Part shown: one piece after another, positions 52,633 through 61,739 of the stretch
Layout: each line of letters starts with the position of its first letter
How positions within the stretch are numbered: the first letter of the stretch is position 1
Assembly (NCBI RefSeq): GCF_012932365.1
Contig: NZ_JAAIIH010000011.1
Coordinates: 27,095-91,094, forward strand
DNA from: Bifidobacterium moraviense
GTDB lineage: Bacteria; Actinomycetota; Actinomycetes; Actinomycetales; Bifidobacteriaceae
DNA: 64,000 nucleotides
Direction: 5' to 3'
Program-made: the position numbers and the translations under genes
Notes under the pieces: model-generated
Databases searched by the model: none
Told to the model about the DNA's origin: nothing
The model's input: the letters and a program-made list of their open reading frames with translations, nothing else

Positions 52633-52692
52633 ATGCGGGAACTGCCGCCCCCGGCCGGTGGAGTGCTGCCTTCCGCCGACAGTTATCAATAA
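52633..52692 (+). CDS. Possible 19-residue leader ORF
   Basis: ATG at 52633 follows AGAAAGGATTCTGTT, a fair ribosome site in a purine-rich stretch, and encodes MRELPPPAGGVLPSADSYQ before TAA. A GC-rich hairpin (AACCCGGCGG/CCGCCGGG, about 52573-52600) precedes it. The ORF has a Pro-Pro-Pro run but no family. It could be a leader peptide or chance. Confidence 0.25.
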   Translation: MRELPPPAGGVLPSADSYQ

Positions 52693-52814
52693 ACCACCCC
52701 TACCTTGACGCATCGCGCGTTTTTCCTGAGAATCGGCTGAAAATCCCTGAGCGTACCGCGCCGACGCGTCATCGCCCCGTCGCGTCGCGTCCACGGCAAC
52801 AACGCACACGTCAT

Positions 52815-53150
52815 GCGCCGCGTACCGATGTCGTGCTCCACGCACTATGCGGTACGGCCATGCCGCGCCCGTCCCGTGTCGCGCCCGCTGCACACGTCGC
52901 GCATAGCCTCGAGGTATCGTGCGCCGCATACCGATGTCGTGCTCCGCGCCGCCGCACCCGCCGCATCGTGCCGTGCAGCAGCCGTCGCGCTACACTGGGC
53001 GATAGTGAGACAAGGCGTCGGCACCGACGTCAGGCGAACGATGCGCCGCGAACGGTGACGACGCGGCGCGACGTCGATCATGCGGCACGCACCCACGCCG
53101 CGCACCGCAACCAGAACGCCGCGCACCGCAACCAGAACGTCGCGCGCTGC
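52815..53150. repeat. Direct repeats upstream of dcd
   Basis: GCGCCGCRTACCGATGTCGT occurs at 52815 and 52921, 106 bp apart. At about 53097-53150 a ~22-bp unit (CGCGCACCGCAACCAGAACG) is repeated twice, with a third degenerate copy. Noncoding. Confidence 0.75.
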
Positions 53151-53208
53151 GCCGCACGCCAGAACGCCACGCGCCGCGCCATCGCGAATCATCGCCGTAA
53201 GGAGAATC

Positions 53209-53790
53209 ATGCTGCTGTCCGACCGCGACATCCGAGCCGCCCACGACGAGGGCCACATCTCGCTCGACCCCTGGACGCCCGAGATGGTGCAGCCCGCATC
53301 GATCGACGTGCGTCTGGACCGCTACTTCCGCCTGTTCAACAACCACGCGTACACGTACGTGGATCCGGCCGAGAACCAGGGCGCGCTCACCGAGCAGTTC
53401 GAAGTGGCCGCCGACGAGCCGTGGATCCTGCACCCCGGCGAGTTCGCGCTCGGCTCCACGTGGGAGTACGTGAAGCTCGATTCGACGATCGCCGCGCGCC
53501 TCGAAGGCAAGAGCTCGCTGGGACGCCTCGGCATCCTCACGCATTCCACGGCCGGATTCATCGACCCCGGATTCGAAGGCCACATCACGCTGGAGCTCAG
53601 CAACGTCTCCACGCTGCCGGTGAAGCTGTGGCCGGGCATGAAGATCGGACAGATGTGCTTCTTCCAGCTCAGCTCCCCCGCCGAGCATCCGTACGGCTCC
53701 AAGGGCACGGGGTCGCATTATCAGGGTCAGCGTGGGCCCACGCCGAGCCGCTCGTACGTGAACTTCTACAAGGCCGACGTCAGCGACTGA
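53209..53790 (+). CDS. dcd: dCTP deaminase
   Basis: 193 aa from the ATG at 53209, with AAGGAG at ideal distance. Family motifs are [40 protein letters not shown], the catalytic Glu region [42 protein letters not shown] and the C-terminal [16 protein letters not shown] that closes over the nucleotide. It makes dUTP (or dUMP in the bifunctional actinobacterial form) from dCTP for thymidylate synthesis. The mycobacterial bifunctional enzyme is similar, so DCD-DUT activity is possible. A family G hairpin begins 11 bp after the stop codon. Confidence 0.96.
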   Translation: MLLSDRDIRAAHDEGHISLDPWTPEMVQPASIDVRLDRYFRLFNNHAYTYVDPAENQGALTEQFEVAADEPWILHPGEFALGSTWEYVKLDSTIAARLEGKSSLGRLGILTHSTAGFIDPGFEGHITLELSNVSTLPVKLWPGMKIGQMCFFQLSSPAEHPYGSKGTGSHYQGQRGPTPSRSYVNFYKADVSD

Positions 53791-53800
53791 CGCCCATCCC

Positions 53801-53845
53801 GTTCGTTCCAGCCTGCGCCCGCGCACGTCGCAGGTTGGAACGAAC
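53801..53845. repeat. Family G hairpin after dcd
   Basis: GTTCGTTCCAGCCTGCG and CGCAGGTTGGAACGAAC form a near-perfect stem. No T run follows. It matches the hairpins at 35859-35990. Confidence 0.82.
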
Positions 53846-53907
53846 AAGAGCGCAGGCATAGCACATGACGTGCAGACACATCGCATGAGCAGACACCACA
53901 CATAGAC

Positions 53908-53953
53908 GAATCCAGTGCGCGGAGCCAATGAAGGCCCCCATCGCACTGGATTC
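53908..53953. repeat. Family F-like inverted repeat
   Basis: GAATCCAGTGCG and CGCACTGGATTC enclose a centre similar to the linkers between family F hairpins (GCGGAGCC...GGCCCCCATC). It lies between the convergent dcd and P-type ATPase stop codons. Confidence 0.75.
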
Positions 53954-54058
53954 GCTCAATCTGCTGATTCACTCAGCCCGCAGCGGCTCAGCTCGCAGCG
54001 GATCAACCCGCCACGCCGTCACAGCGCCATGCCGTCACAGCGCCACGCCGCCGCCACG

Positions 54059-57037
54059 CTACGCCGCGATGCCGCGCCTGCGGTCGATCGCGCGCAGCAC
54101 CAGCTTGCGCAGCTCGGTGGCGATGAGCACGAACGCCGCCAGTCCGATGCACTCGAGCCAGGCCGTCGCGCCGAGCGGCGTGGTGCCGAACGCGGCGTTG
54201 AGGAACGGCACGTAGATCACCACGAGCTGCAGCGCCACGGAGATGCCGATCGCGCCCCACAGGTACTTGTTGGCGAACAGGCCCACGAAGGCGCTCTGCT
54301 TGGCGGAACGGGAGGCGAGCGCGTTGAACAGCTGGGCGAACACGAGGATCGTGAAGCCCATCGTGCGGGCCTCCACCATCTGCGCGTCATGGCCGAGCGC
54401 GTCCACGGAGCGGTCGGTGAACAGGCCGCCGGCGAGGTGCATGTCCATGCCGATGAGCGTCACGGCCGCCATGATCAGACCCACGAAGATGATGTCGCCC
54501 CACATGTCGGCGTCGATCACGCGGTCCGTGAGCTTGCGCGGACGGCGGTTCATCACGTCCTCGGTCTGCGGGTCCACGCCCATGGCGAGCGCCGGCGCGG
54601 CGTCGGTGAGGAGGTTGATCCACAGCAGCTGGGTGGCGAGCAGCGGCACGGTGACGCCCTCCACGCCCGGCTGCGTGATGCCGAGGAATCCGGCGAGCAT
54701 CACGCCGCCGAACACGGTGAACACCTCGCCCACGTTGGAGCTCAGCAGGTAGCGCAGGAACTTGCGGATGTTGTCGAAGATGCCGCGGCCCTCGCGCACG
54801 GCGGCCACGATGGTGCTGAAGTTGTCGTCCGCGAGGATCATCTTCGCGGATTCCTTGGTGACCTCGGTGCCGGTGATGCCCATGGCCACGCCGATGTCCG
54901 CGGTCTTGACGGCCGGGGCGTCGTTCACGCCGTCGCCGGTCATGGCCACGATGTTGCCCTGACGCTGCAGCGACTCCACGATGCGCAGCTTGTGCTCGGG
55001 TGCCACGCGGGCGTACACGGACACCTCGCCGGTGGCCTTGTCGAACGCCGCGTCGCCCTGTGCGGCGAGCTCGTCGAGCTGGTCGCCGGTGAGCGCCTTG
55101 CCGCCGCGTTCGATGATGCCCAGGTCGGAGGCGATGCGCGCCGCGGTGAGCGGGTGGTCGCCGGTGATCATGACCGTGCGGATGCCGGCGCGATGCGCCT
55201 CGGACACGGAGTCGCGCACCTCGGTGCGCGGCGGGTCGATGATGCCCACCATGCCGGCCCAGATAAGGTCGGTCTCGATGGCCTCGGACTGTTCGGCGAT
55301 GTCCGTCACCTGGCCGGCGGCGTTCACGCGCACGCCGGGCACGGCGGCCAGCGAGTCGGTCTCCAGCGGACGGTAGGCCTCGCCGAGCGTGCGGTACGCC
55401 TCGCCGGAGAGACGCTCCACGGTGGCGAGGATGGTCTGGCGATCGCCCTCGGTGAGCGGACGCACCTGCCCGTTCACGGCGATGCGCGTGCAGTAGCTCA
55501 GCAGCACGTCCGGCGCGCCCTTGGCGAACACGGTGAGACGGTTGCCGTCGGCGCGGTTGCGCGCGATCACGGCCATGCGCTTGCGTTCCGAGGTGAACGG
55601 CACCTCGGCCACGCGCTCGAATCCGGAGTAGGCCTTGAGCGCCTTGATCTTGCGCGCGGCCACCACGAGCGCCACCTCGGTGGGGTCGCCCACGATCTGC
55701 CACTTGCCGCTGCCCTCGCCGTCCTCGCGCAGATCGCCGTCGTTCGCGATCGCGCCGGCGGCGATGGTGGCCACGGCCTCGACGCGCAGCGGGGAGTCGG
55801 ACGGCAGGTCGTTGCCGTCGAGCCCCACCATCTGCCCCTTGGGCGCGTAGCCGGTGCCGGTGAGCTGCACCTCGCCGGACGGCGTGACGATGCGCTCCAC
55901 GGTCATCTCGTTGCGGGTGAGCGTGCCGGTCTTGTCCGAGCAGATCACGGACGCGGAGCCGAGCGTCTCCACGGAATGCAGCTTCTTGACGATGGCATGA
56001 TGCTCGGCCATGCGGCGCACGCCCAGCGCGAGCACCACGGTGAGGATGGCGGCCAGGCCCTCCGGCACGGCGGCCACGGCCAGCGACACGGCCAGCAGCA
56101 GGGAGTCGATCACGTCCTGCAGCGAATGGAAGCCGCTCATCACGGCGAGCGCCACGAGCACGAGCACGGCGATCACGCACACGGCGATGCCGAGGATCTT
56201 GGCGACGTGGTCCATCTCCTTCTGCAGCGGGGAGTCGTCGTCCTCGGTCTGGGCGAGCATGTCCGCGATCTTGCCGACCTGCGTGTTCATGCCGGTGCCG
56301 GTGACGATCGCGCGGCCGGTGCCCTGCGTGACGGACGTGCCGTTGAAGATCATGTTGGCGCGGTCGCCCAGCGCCTTGGCGGATTCGAGCGTCTCGGGCT
56401 TCTTGCCCACGGGCACGGATTCGCCGGTGAGGCTGGCCTCGGCGATGCGCAATGACGCGGCGGCGAACAGGCGGCCGTCGGCGGAGACGCTGTCGCCCTC
56501 GGCGAGGACGAGCACGTCGCCGGGCACCACGTCCGCGGTGGCGATGCGCACGATCTTCCCGTCGCGCAGCACGCTGGTCTGCGGCGCGGCCATCTTGCTC
56601 AGCGCGTCCACGGCCTGTTCGGCCTTGGCCTCCTGGATGTAGCCGAGCACGGCGTTGAGGATCAGGATCAGCACGATCACGATCGCGTCGAACGGCAGCG
56701 CCTCGCCGCCTTCCCCGTGCGAACGCTCGATGAACCACGCCACGAGCGAGATCGCGGTGGCCACGAGCAGCAGGTAGACCAGCGGGTCCTGGAACTGCGC
56801 CAGGAACTTCTTCCACTTGGGCACCGGAGGCGCGCCGGCCAGCTCGTTCGGGCCGAAGCGCTCGAGTCGCCGCTTCGCCTCCGCCTCGCTCAGGCCCACG
56901 TTCGGGTCGACGTTGAGCGCGCGGGCCACGTCGGCCGCGTCGGCGAGCGACGGGTCGAGATCGGCGGGAAGCGCCTGCGTCTGCGCGGACGTCTGCGCGG
57001 ATTCTGGTTTGGACTGATCATTGATGGCCTTGGCCAT
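54059..57037 (-). CDS. Cation-transporting P-type ATPase, P2 (calcium pump-like)
   Basis: 992 aa, complete. N-terminal cation-ATPase domain (NVGLSEAEAKRRLERFGPNEL), helices, actuator motif SLTGESVPV, VAAVPEGLAAILTVVLALG before the phosphorylation site DKTGTLTRNEMTV with Asp368, nucleotide-binding VFAKGAPDVLLSYC, MITGDHPLTAARIA, and hinge TGDGVNDAPAVKTADIGVAMG. The C-terminal helices include LLWINLLTDAAPALAMGVDPQ. The pattern is that of PMR1/SERCA-like P2A pumps exporting Ca2+ (or Mn2+) at the cost of ATP. The ATG at 57037 has GAGGAGCAA upstream. Ion specificity is inferred. Confidence 0.94.
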   Translation of the reverse strand: MAKAINDQSKPESAQTSAQTQALPADLDPSLADAADVARALNVDPNVGLSEAEAKRRLERFGPNELAGAPPVPKWKKFLAQFQDPLVYLLLVATAISLVAWFIERSHGEGGEALPFDAIVIVLILILNAVLGYIQEAKAEQAVDALSKMAAPQTSVLRDGKIVRIATADVVPGDVLVLAEGDSVSADGRLFAAASLRIAEASLTGESVPVGKKPETLESAKALGDRANMIFNGTSVTQGTGRAIVTGTGMNTQVGKIADMLAQTEDDDSPLQKEMDHVAKILGIAVCVIAVLVLVALAVMSGFHSLQDVIDSLLLAVSLAVAAVPEGLAAILTVVLALGVRRMAEHHAIVKKLHSVETLGSASVICSDKTGTLTRNEMTVERIVTPSGEVQLTGTGYAPKGQMVGLDGNDLPSDSPLRVEAVATIAAGAIANDGDLREDGEGSGKWQIVGDPTEVALVVAARKIKALKAYSGFERVAEVPFTSERKRMAVIARNRADGNRLTVFAKGAPDVLLSYCTRIAVNGQVRPLTEGDRQTILATVERLSGEAYRTLGEAYRPLETDSLAAVPGVRVNAAGQVTDIAEQSEAIETDLIWAGMVGIIDPPRTEVRDSVSEAHRAGIRTVMITGDHPLTAARIASDLGIIERGGKALTGDQLDELAAQGDAAFDKATGEVSVYARVAPEHKLRIVESLQRQGNIVAMTGDGVNDAPAVKTADIGVAMGITGTEVTKESAKMILADDNFSTIVAAVREGRGIFDNIRKFLRYLLSSNVGEVFTVFGGVMLAGFLGITQPGVEGVTVPLLATQLLWINLLTDAAPALAMGVDPQTEDVMNRRPRKLTDRVIDADMWGDIIFVGLIMAAVTLIGMDMHLAGGLFTDRSVDALGHDAQMVEARTMGFTILVFAQLFNALASRSAKQSAFVGLFANKYLWGAIGISVALQLVVIYVPFLNAAFGTTPLGATAWLECIGLAAFVLIATELRKLVLRAIDRRRGIAA

Positions 57038-57245
57038 GATCTCATTGCTCCTCGGGTCGCCGCGGAGTAGTCAACGTCGTGCGGCGCCGTGGTCCGGACG
57101 GTGTCGTTGCCGTCCGCCTGTGGCGCGCTCGCGTTGCGCGGTTGTGGGTGCGACGCAGGTGTGCGCCGCGGTTCCCCATTATCGCATACCCTCGTTACCG
57201 CGTCCTCCGACAGCGTACGGCGCGGCGTGCGGCGTGGCGCGTGGC

Positions 57246-57287
57246 GTGACATGACGTGACATGACATGACATGACGTGACGTGACGT
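57246..57287. repeat. 5-bp tandem tract
   Basis: About eight units of TGACA/TGACG in a row. Confidence 0.85.
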
Positions 57288-57376
57288 CGGCGCGGCGCTT
57301 GACGTGGTCCGAGCTCCGCGTCGCACGGCGTGCGCGTCCCGGGTACGGCGTGCGCGTGCGCCCCATGTCCGATCAT

Positions 57377-57450
57377 CGCAACGTTGCGACGACGCGCCAC
57401 CTTACGCGACACCGCACGACCCCACGATGGCCGATCATCACAACATTGCG
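57377..57450. repeat. Family D element (62-bp spacing)
   Basis: CGCAACGTTGCG at 57377 and CACAACATTGCG at 57439, 62 bp apart, with CCCACGATGG before the second. Confidence 0.92.
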
Positions 57451-57480
57451 ATCATCAGCCACCCGCCCCCAGCCATCCCC

Positions 57481-57797
57481 GACAAACGAAGGACCGGGTT
57501 TTTATCGGAATCGCGGAATCACAACGGCACGATCGAAAACCCGGGCCTTCGCTTGCCGGACGATCGACCGATCGGCCGATCCGCCCAATCTGAAGCACTC
57601 CTGAGAACGTCCTCCTGCACTCCTCGGCAAACGAAGGGGCGGGTTTCCACAGAAACGGCGGAATAACGCCAGCGCGATAAGAAACCTAGCCCTTCGCTTG
57701 CCACGCGATCGGTTTCTCCCGACAAACGAAGGGGCAGGTTTTTATCAGAATGGCGGAATCGCAACGGCGTGATCGAAAACCCGGGCCTTCGCTTGCC
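57481..57797. repeat. Three family C elements of 77 bp
   Basis: Copies at 57481-57557, 57626-57702 and 57721-57797, each with arms of the form GACAAACGAAGG...CCTTCGCTTGCC, and each exactly 77 bp. The centres read GCGGAATCACAACGGC, GCGGAATAACGCCAGC and GCGGAATCGCAACGGC. Confidence 0.94.
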
Positions 57798-57835
57798 GGA
57801 CGATCGACCGACCCGCCCAAGCTACGGCCCCGCAT

Positions 57836-57909
57836 CGCAACGTTGCGATGATCGGCCACGGTAGAGGAGAGATCCGAGGGCCTCGATGGTCGTATACGGC
57901 AACGTTGCG
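57836..57909. repeat. Family D element (62-bp spacing)
   Basis: CGCAACGTTGCG at 57836 and GGCAACGTTGCG at 57898, 62 bp apart. Confidence 0.9.
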
Positions 57910-58138
57910 GTGATTGACAGCCGGAGTGGACGAACCAAGAGCGGGCGGGCCAAGGACAGACGGAACAGACGCCGATGTGCCGAGGGGCGGACGAATCGCG
58001 AGGGCGGATGCGCCAAGGGGCGGACGACGACCGGGGCGTCTTGCGGGGCGGAGTCGCGCGGCGATAGGATGGGCGACGAAGGGACGGCGTCGGCAGCATC
58101 GCGGACGCCTCACAACGCGGTGGAAGAGGGACGGACCG

Positions 58139-61100
58139 ATGGACGAACCGCAGCACAATCCGAACGATCAGCAGACATCGCCCGCACAGCAGCAGCCCCC
58201 GTCGCAGCCGCAATATCCACAGGCGCCGCAGACGCCGTATCCTCAGGCCGCGCAGCAATCGCAGTATCAGGTACCACCGCAGCCGCAGTACGGGCAGGCG
58301 ACGGGCGCGCAACCGTACGAGGCGCAGCAGCCGGCGGCGCAGTGGCAACCGCAACAAGCGCAGTACGATCAGGCGACAGGGCCCGGACAGGCATCGCAAC
58401 AGTATGCACCGTCAGACGCGCAGCAGCGGGTGCAGCCTCCGCAGCAGACGCCGTATCCTCAGGCCGCGCAGCAATCGCAGTATCAGGTACCACCGCAGCC
58501 GCAGTGCGGGCAGGCGACGGGTGCGCAACCGCACGAGGCGCAGCAGGCGACGTCCGCGGCACCGCAGTCGTACGACGTGCAGTCCGCACAGACGTCCGCG
58601 CAACAGCCGACGTACGCGACGCCGCAGTCCGATGGAAGACCGACGCTGCCGCCGCCCACGGGCGCGCCGATCTATGCGGCCGCCCCGACGCCCGCGCCCC
58701 AGCAGCCGTACGCACGGCCGTATGATGCACAGTCCGCGCAGCCGGCGGATCAGCAGCCGACGCAGCCGACGCAGGAATGGCAATCGCGGTCTGATCAAAC
58801 GGCGACGCAGCAGGCGCACGCGCCGCAGACACCGCAGACGTACGATGCGCAGTCCGCACAGGCGTACGCGCAGCCCACGTACCAATCCGCGCCGCAGACG
58901 CCGTATCCTCAGGCGCAACCGCAGCCGTCGTACGGACAGGCGACGCAGGATCCGCAGCACCCGCAGGCTCCACGACAGCCGTACGCGCAAACGGCGGATC
59001 AGCAGGCGGCGGCGCAGCCGACGTACGCGCAACAGACTCCGCAGCCCTCGTATCAGCAGCCGCAGTATCAGACGCAACCGCAGCCTCAGTACGCGCAGGC
59101 TCCGCAGCAGCCGCAGTACGCGCAACAACCTCCGTACGCGCAACAACCGCAGCCGCAACGGCCCGGTCGCCACGGAGCCCACGCCGCCAACCCGGCGAGC
59201 CCGTCGAACCCAACAACCCCAACAACCCCAACAACCCCAACCACCACGGCAACCACCGCGCGCCGCCACTCCCCCGCGCGCACCGTGCTCATCACGCTCA
59301 CGGCCGTAGCCGCCGTGATCGCCGTGGTGTTCGGCTACTTCCTGGTGGCGAACCGGCCGTCCGGCGGTCACGTGAGCACGGACATGTCCGTCTACGGCGA
59401 CAACTTCGACACGTCCAAGTACGACCTGCAGCAGCCCATCCTGGACGTGGCGTCCACGTACACGTTCCGCGAGAAGGTGGGCTCCGCGGCCTCCAAGCTG
59501 GACAGCTACTGGTCCACGAGCGGCTACGGCGCCACCACGGACGGCGATCTGGTGGTGGGCGTGTACGCCGATCCGACGTTCCGCAACCAGATGAACATCG
59601 CCGTGGCGCAGGACGAGAAGGACCCGGACGTCGTGACCGTCACCGCGCGCAAGGGCCTGCTGTTCAACAACTACTACGATCCGAACACGCAGCAGCTGCA
59701 CGCCGAATCGTTCGACACCATCAAGGCGAACCAGTACTACTTCCGTCAGGAGCTCACCGAGGCCGACGACGACCACTACTTCGACGCCAAGCAGCACGCC
59801 TACGCGCGCTTCACCGGCTTCGGCTCGTACTATCTGGTGGTCTACTTCGGGGAGGACGGGCAGAAGCTCGCCAAGCCAAAGGTGACGTACTTCACCGTCA
59901 AGGACGACGTGCACGAGCTGGACGCGCCCCAGAACCTGCAGGCGCGCGTGGACGAGGAAGGCCACGTGAACCTGAGCTGGGATCCGGTGCAGGGCGCCAC
60001 GCACTACAAGGTGTATCTGCGCGTGGGCGGCGCGTTCCTGGGCGACGGCGCCACCGAGGCGGAGAAGCAGAAGGACGATCTGGGCCTGCAGGACACGTAC
60101 GTGCTGGCCGTGCCCACGACCAGCACCGTGAACCTCAGGGACTGGGATCCGTCCGCGGCGCCCGGGTTCAAGGACTTCCTGACCGGCATGATCGACCAGT
60201 ACCAGAAGGATCGCGCCGACTCCGGGTTCGCGCAGACGCCGTACTACCAGAACCTCCAGTTCATCCGGCTGTACGGCAACGAGTCCGAGGACGAGCAGTT
60301 CGATCCGGACAGCAACGTCTCCCTGGAGGAGAACCACAACAGGTTCCAGCGCAGCGCCAGCAACACCGAGCTGTACGTGATCGCGTACGGCGACGACGAG
60401 GTGAAGACGAACTCGCCGATCGCCTCGCTCAACGTCAACCCGCTGCTCTCGCAGATCCCGGTGGCGCCCGCGTTCAACGCCATCATCGACGGCAACCGCG
60501 CCGGCAAGGAGTACGTGAGCTACATCACCGTGGCCGACGGGCTGACGCGCATCGTGCCCAAGCGGTACGACTGGAGCACCGCGCAGGTGGGCGGCGGCAG
60601 CGGCGTGAGCGTACGCTACCAGCTGGGCGGCACGATCATGAAGAGCACGGACGACTTCACGGACAAGGGCGCCACCGTGGACGCCGTGAAGGCGCGCGTG
60701 GAGCAGGAGGCCTCCGCGCTGCAGGCGTCCGACACGCAGACCGGTCTGGTGCAGCCCGCCGGGCAGGTGGGCACCGTGGACTGGAACGACAAGACCGGCG
60801 ACCTCAAGTCGGACGTGGACCTCAGCGGCGCGAACGGGTCGATCGACTACGTGAGGTTCGTGGCCGCGAACCTGCTGCAGGAGCGCACCACGATGGACGT
60901 CTCCCAGTACGCCAAGGAGGCGGGCGCGCCCAGCGCGAACGACGTGGTCGAGGAGGCGCTGGCGCAGAACCCGCTGATCCTGCACTCCAACGCGTACGTG
61001 GCCGTGAAGCGCGAGGGCACGCGCACGCTGCTCAAGGTGCAGTACTACGACGACAGCTACGGCACGGACACGGCCAACGTGCGCACGCAGCTGAGCCAGA

Positions 61101-61627
61101 AGGCGGACCAGATCGTGGCGCAGATCATCAAGGACGGCATGGACGACCGCGCCAAGACCACCGCCATCAACGAGTACCTGGTGAGCACGTACGCCTACGA
61201 CTACCCCACGTACGAGAACGAGATGCAGAGCGGCCAGAGCGTGGACCAGGACTTCTTCGTGCGCCACAAGAGCAACCAGAACGCGTCCGGACTGCTCGGC
61301 ACGTACAACGGCGAGGACCTCACCAAGACCGTGTGCGCCGGGTACGCGAAGTCGTTCAAGCTGCTGGCGGACAAGGCGGGGCTCAACGCGATCTACGTGA
61401 CCGGCACCGTGAACGCGTCCACGCGCAACGCGCTGCACGCGTGGAACCAGGTGAAGATCGGCGACCAGTGGCTCACGGAGGACGCCACGTGGAACGACAC
61501 CGGCGGCGGATCGTCCGACGAGTATCTGCTCGTGGGCCCGGACAACGCGTCCGTGCGGCGGCGCAGCCAGGTGGTGGACAACAGCGCGATCGTGGACACG
61601 CAGCTGGCGGCGTACGGGATCGGGTGA
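58139..61627 (+). CDS. Membrane protein with Gln/Pro-rich cytoplasmic region and extracellular transglutaminase-like domain
   Basis: 1162 aa from the ATG at 58139. Residues 1-~345 are low-complexity Gln/Pro/Ala/Tyr repeats (TPYPQAAQQSQYQVPPQPQ type). A short Pro/Thr run leads to one membrane helix at about 382-404 (TVLITLTAVAAVIAVVFGYF). Outside, residues ~410-590 are an unfamiliar beta-rich region, ~594-690 a fibronectin III-like domain (APQNLQARVDEEGHVNLSWD, GATHYKVYLRVG), and ~1030-1150 a transglutaminase-like (TGc) domain. The catalytic residues are present: Cys1066 in TVCAGYAKSF, His1100 in LHAWNQVKI, Asp1115 in TEDATWNDT. TGc domains outside cells act as peptidases or cross-linking acyltransferases. 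It stands alone, with RlmB next on the same strand. The biological substrate is unknown. Confidence 0.85.
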   Translation: MDEPQHNPNDQQTSPAQQQPPSQPQYPQAPQTPYPQAAQQSQYQVPPQPQYGQATGAQPYEAQQPAAQWQPQQAQYDQATGPGQASQQYAPSDAQQRVQPPQQTPYPQAAQQSQYQVPPQPQCGQATGAQPHEAQQATSAAPQSYDVQSAQTSAQQPTYATPQSDGRPTLPPPTGAPIYAAAPTPAPQQPYARPYDAQSAQPADQQPTQPTQEWQSRSDQTATQQAHAPQTPQTYDAQSAQAYAQPTYQSAPQTPYPQAQPQPSYGQATQDPQHPQAPRQPYAQTADQQAAAQPTYAQQTPQPSYQQPQYQTQPQPQYAQAPQQPQYAQQPPYAQQPQPQRPGRHGAHAANPASPSNPTTPTTPTTPTTTATTARRHSPARTVLITLTAVAAVIAVVFGYFLVANRPSGGHVSTDMSVYGDNFDTSKYDLQQPILDVASTYTFREKVGSAASKLDSYWSTSGYGATTDGDLVVGVYADPTFRNQMNIAVAQDEKDPDVVTVTARKGLLFNNYYDPNTQQLHAESFDTIKANQYYFRQELTEADDDHYFDAKQHAYARFTGFGSYYLVVYFGEDGQKLAKPKVTYFTVKDDVHELDAPQNLQARVDEEGHVNLSWDPVQGATHYKVYLRVGGAFLGDGATEAEKQKDDLGLQDTYVLAVPTTSTVNLRDWDPSAAPGFKDFLTGMIDQYQKDRADSGFAQTPYYQNLQFIRLYGNESEDEQFDPDSNVSLEENHNRFQRSASNTELYVIAYGDDEVKTNSPIASLNVNPLLSQIPVAPAFNAIIDGNRAGKEYVSYITVADGLTRIVPKRYDWSTAQVGGGSGVSVRYQLGGTIMKSTDDFTDKGATVDAVKARVEQEASALQASDTQTGLVQPAGQVGTVDWNDKTGDLKSDVDLSGANGSIDYVRFVAANLLQERTTMDVSQYAKEAGAPSANDVVEEALAQNPLILHSNAYVAVKREGTRTLLKVQYYDDSYGTDTANVRTQLSQKADQIVAQIIKDGMDDRAKTTAINEYLVSTYAYDYPTYENEMQSGQSVDQDFFVRHKSNQNASGLLGTYNGEDLTKTVCAGYAKSFKLLADKAGLNAIYVTGTVNASTRNALHAWNQVKIGDQWLTEDATWNDTGGGSSDEYLLVGPDNASVRRRSQVVDNSAIVDTQLAAYGIG
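58229..58546. repeat. 102-bp direct repeat within the Gln-rich coding region
   Basis: Bases 58229-58330 and 58445-58546 are nearly identical and lie 216 bp (72 codons) apart, in frame. The tract can expand or contract without shifting the frame. Confidence 0.88.
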
Positions 61628-61739
61628 CGCGGGGCGCGTGCGGCTTGTGCTTCGGTGCGGGGCGCGTGCGCGGCATCGCAAGAGCGCACGGGACGCGTGA
61701 ACCTTGGCTTTGGCGCGGGGTGCTGGGACAATGGACCCC

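Larger units (their letters stand above)
51920..53208. other. Divergent noncoding region between the TSUP gene and dcd
   Basis: 1289 bp with family D and C elements in the left half, a purine-rich stretch with a possible 19-codon ORF (52633-52692), and direct repeats near dcd. No larger gene is supported. Confidence 0.6.
57038..58138. other. Divergent noncoding region with D-C-C-C-D repeat series
   Basis: 1101 bp with a 5-bp tandem tract, two family D and three family C elements. No gene is supported. The frame that runs into the transglutaminase-like protein from 57914 is not protein-like before 58139. Confidence 0.65.

Noticed and set aside
54059..57037. Frameshift or truncation in the P-type ATPase gene
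   Set aside because: All catalytic motifs are in one frame and the length is normal for P2A pumps.
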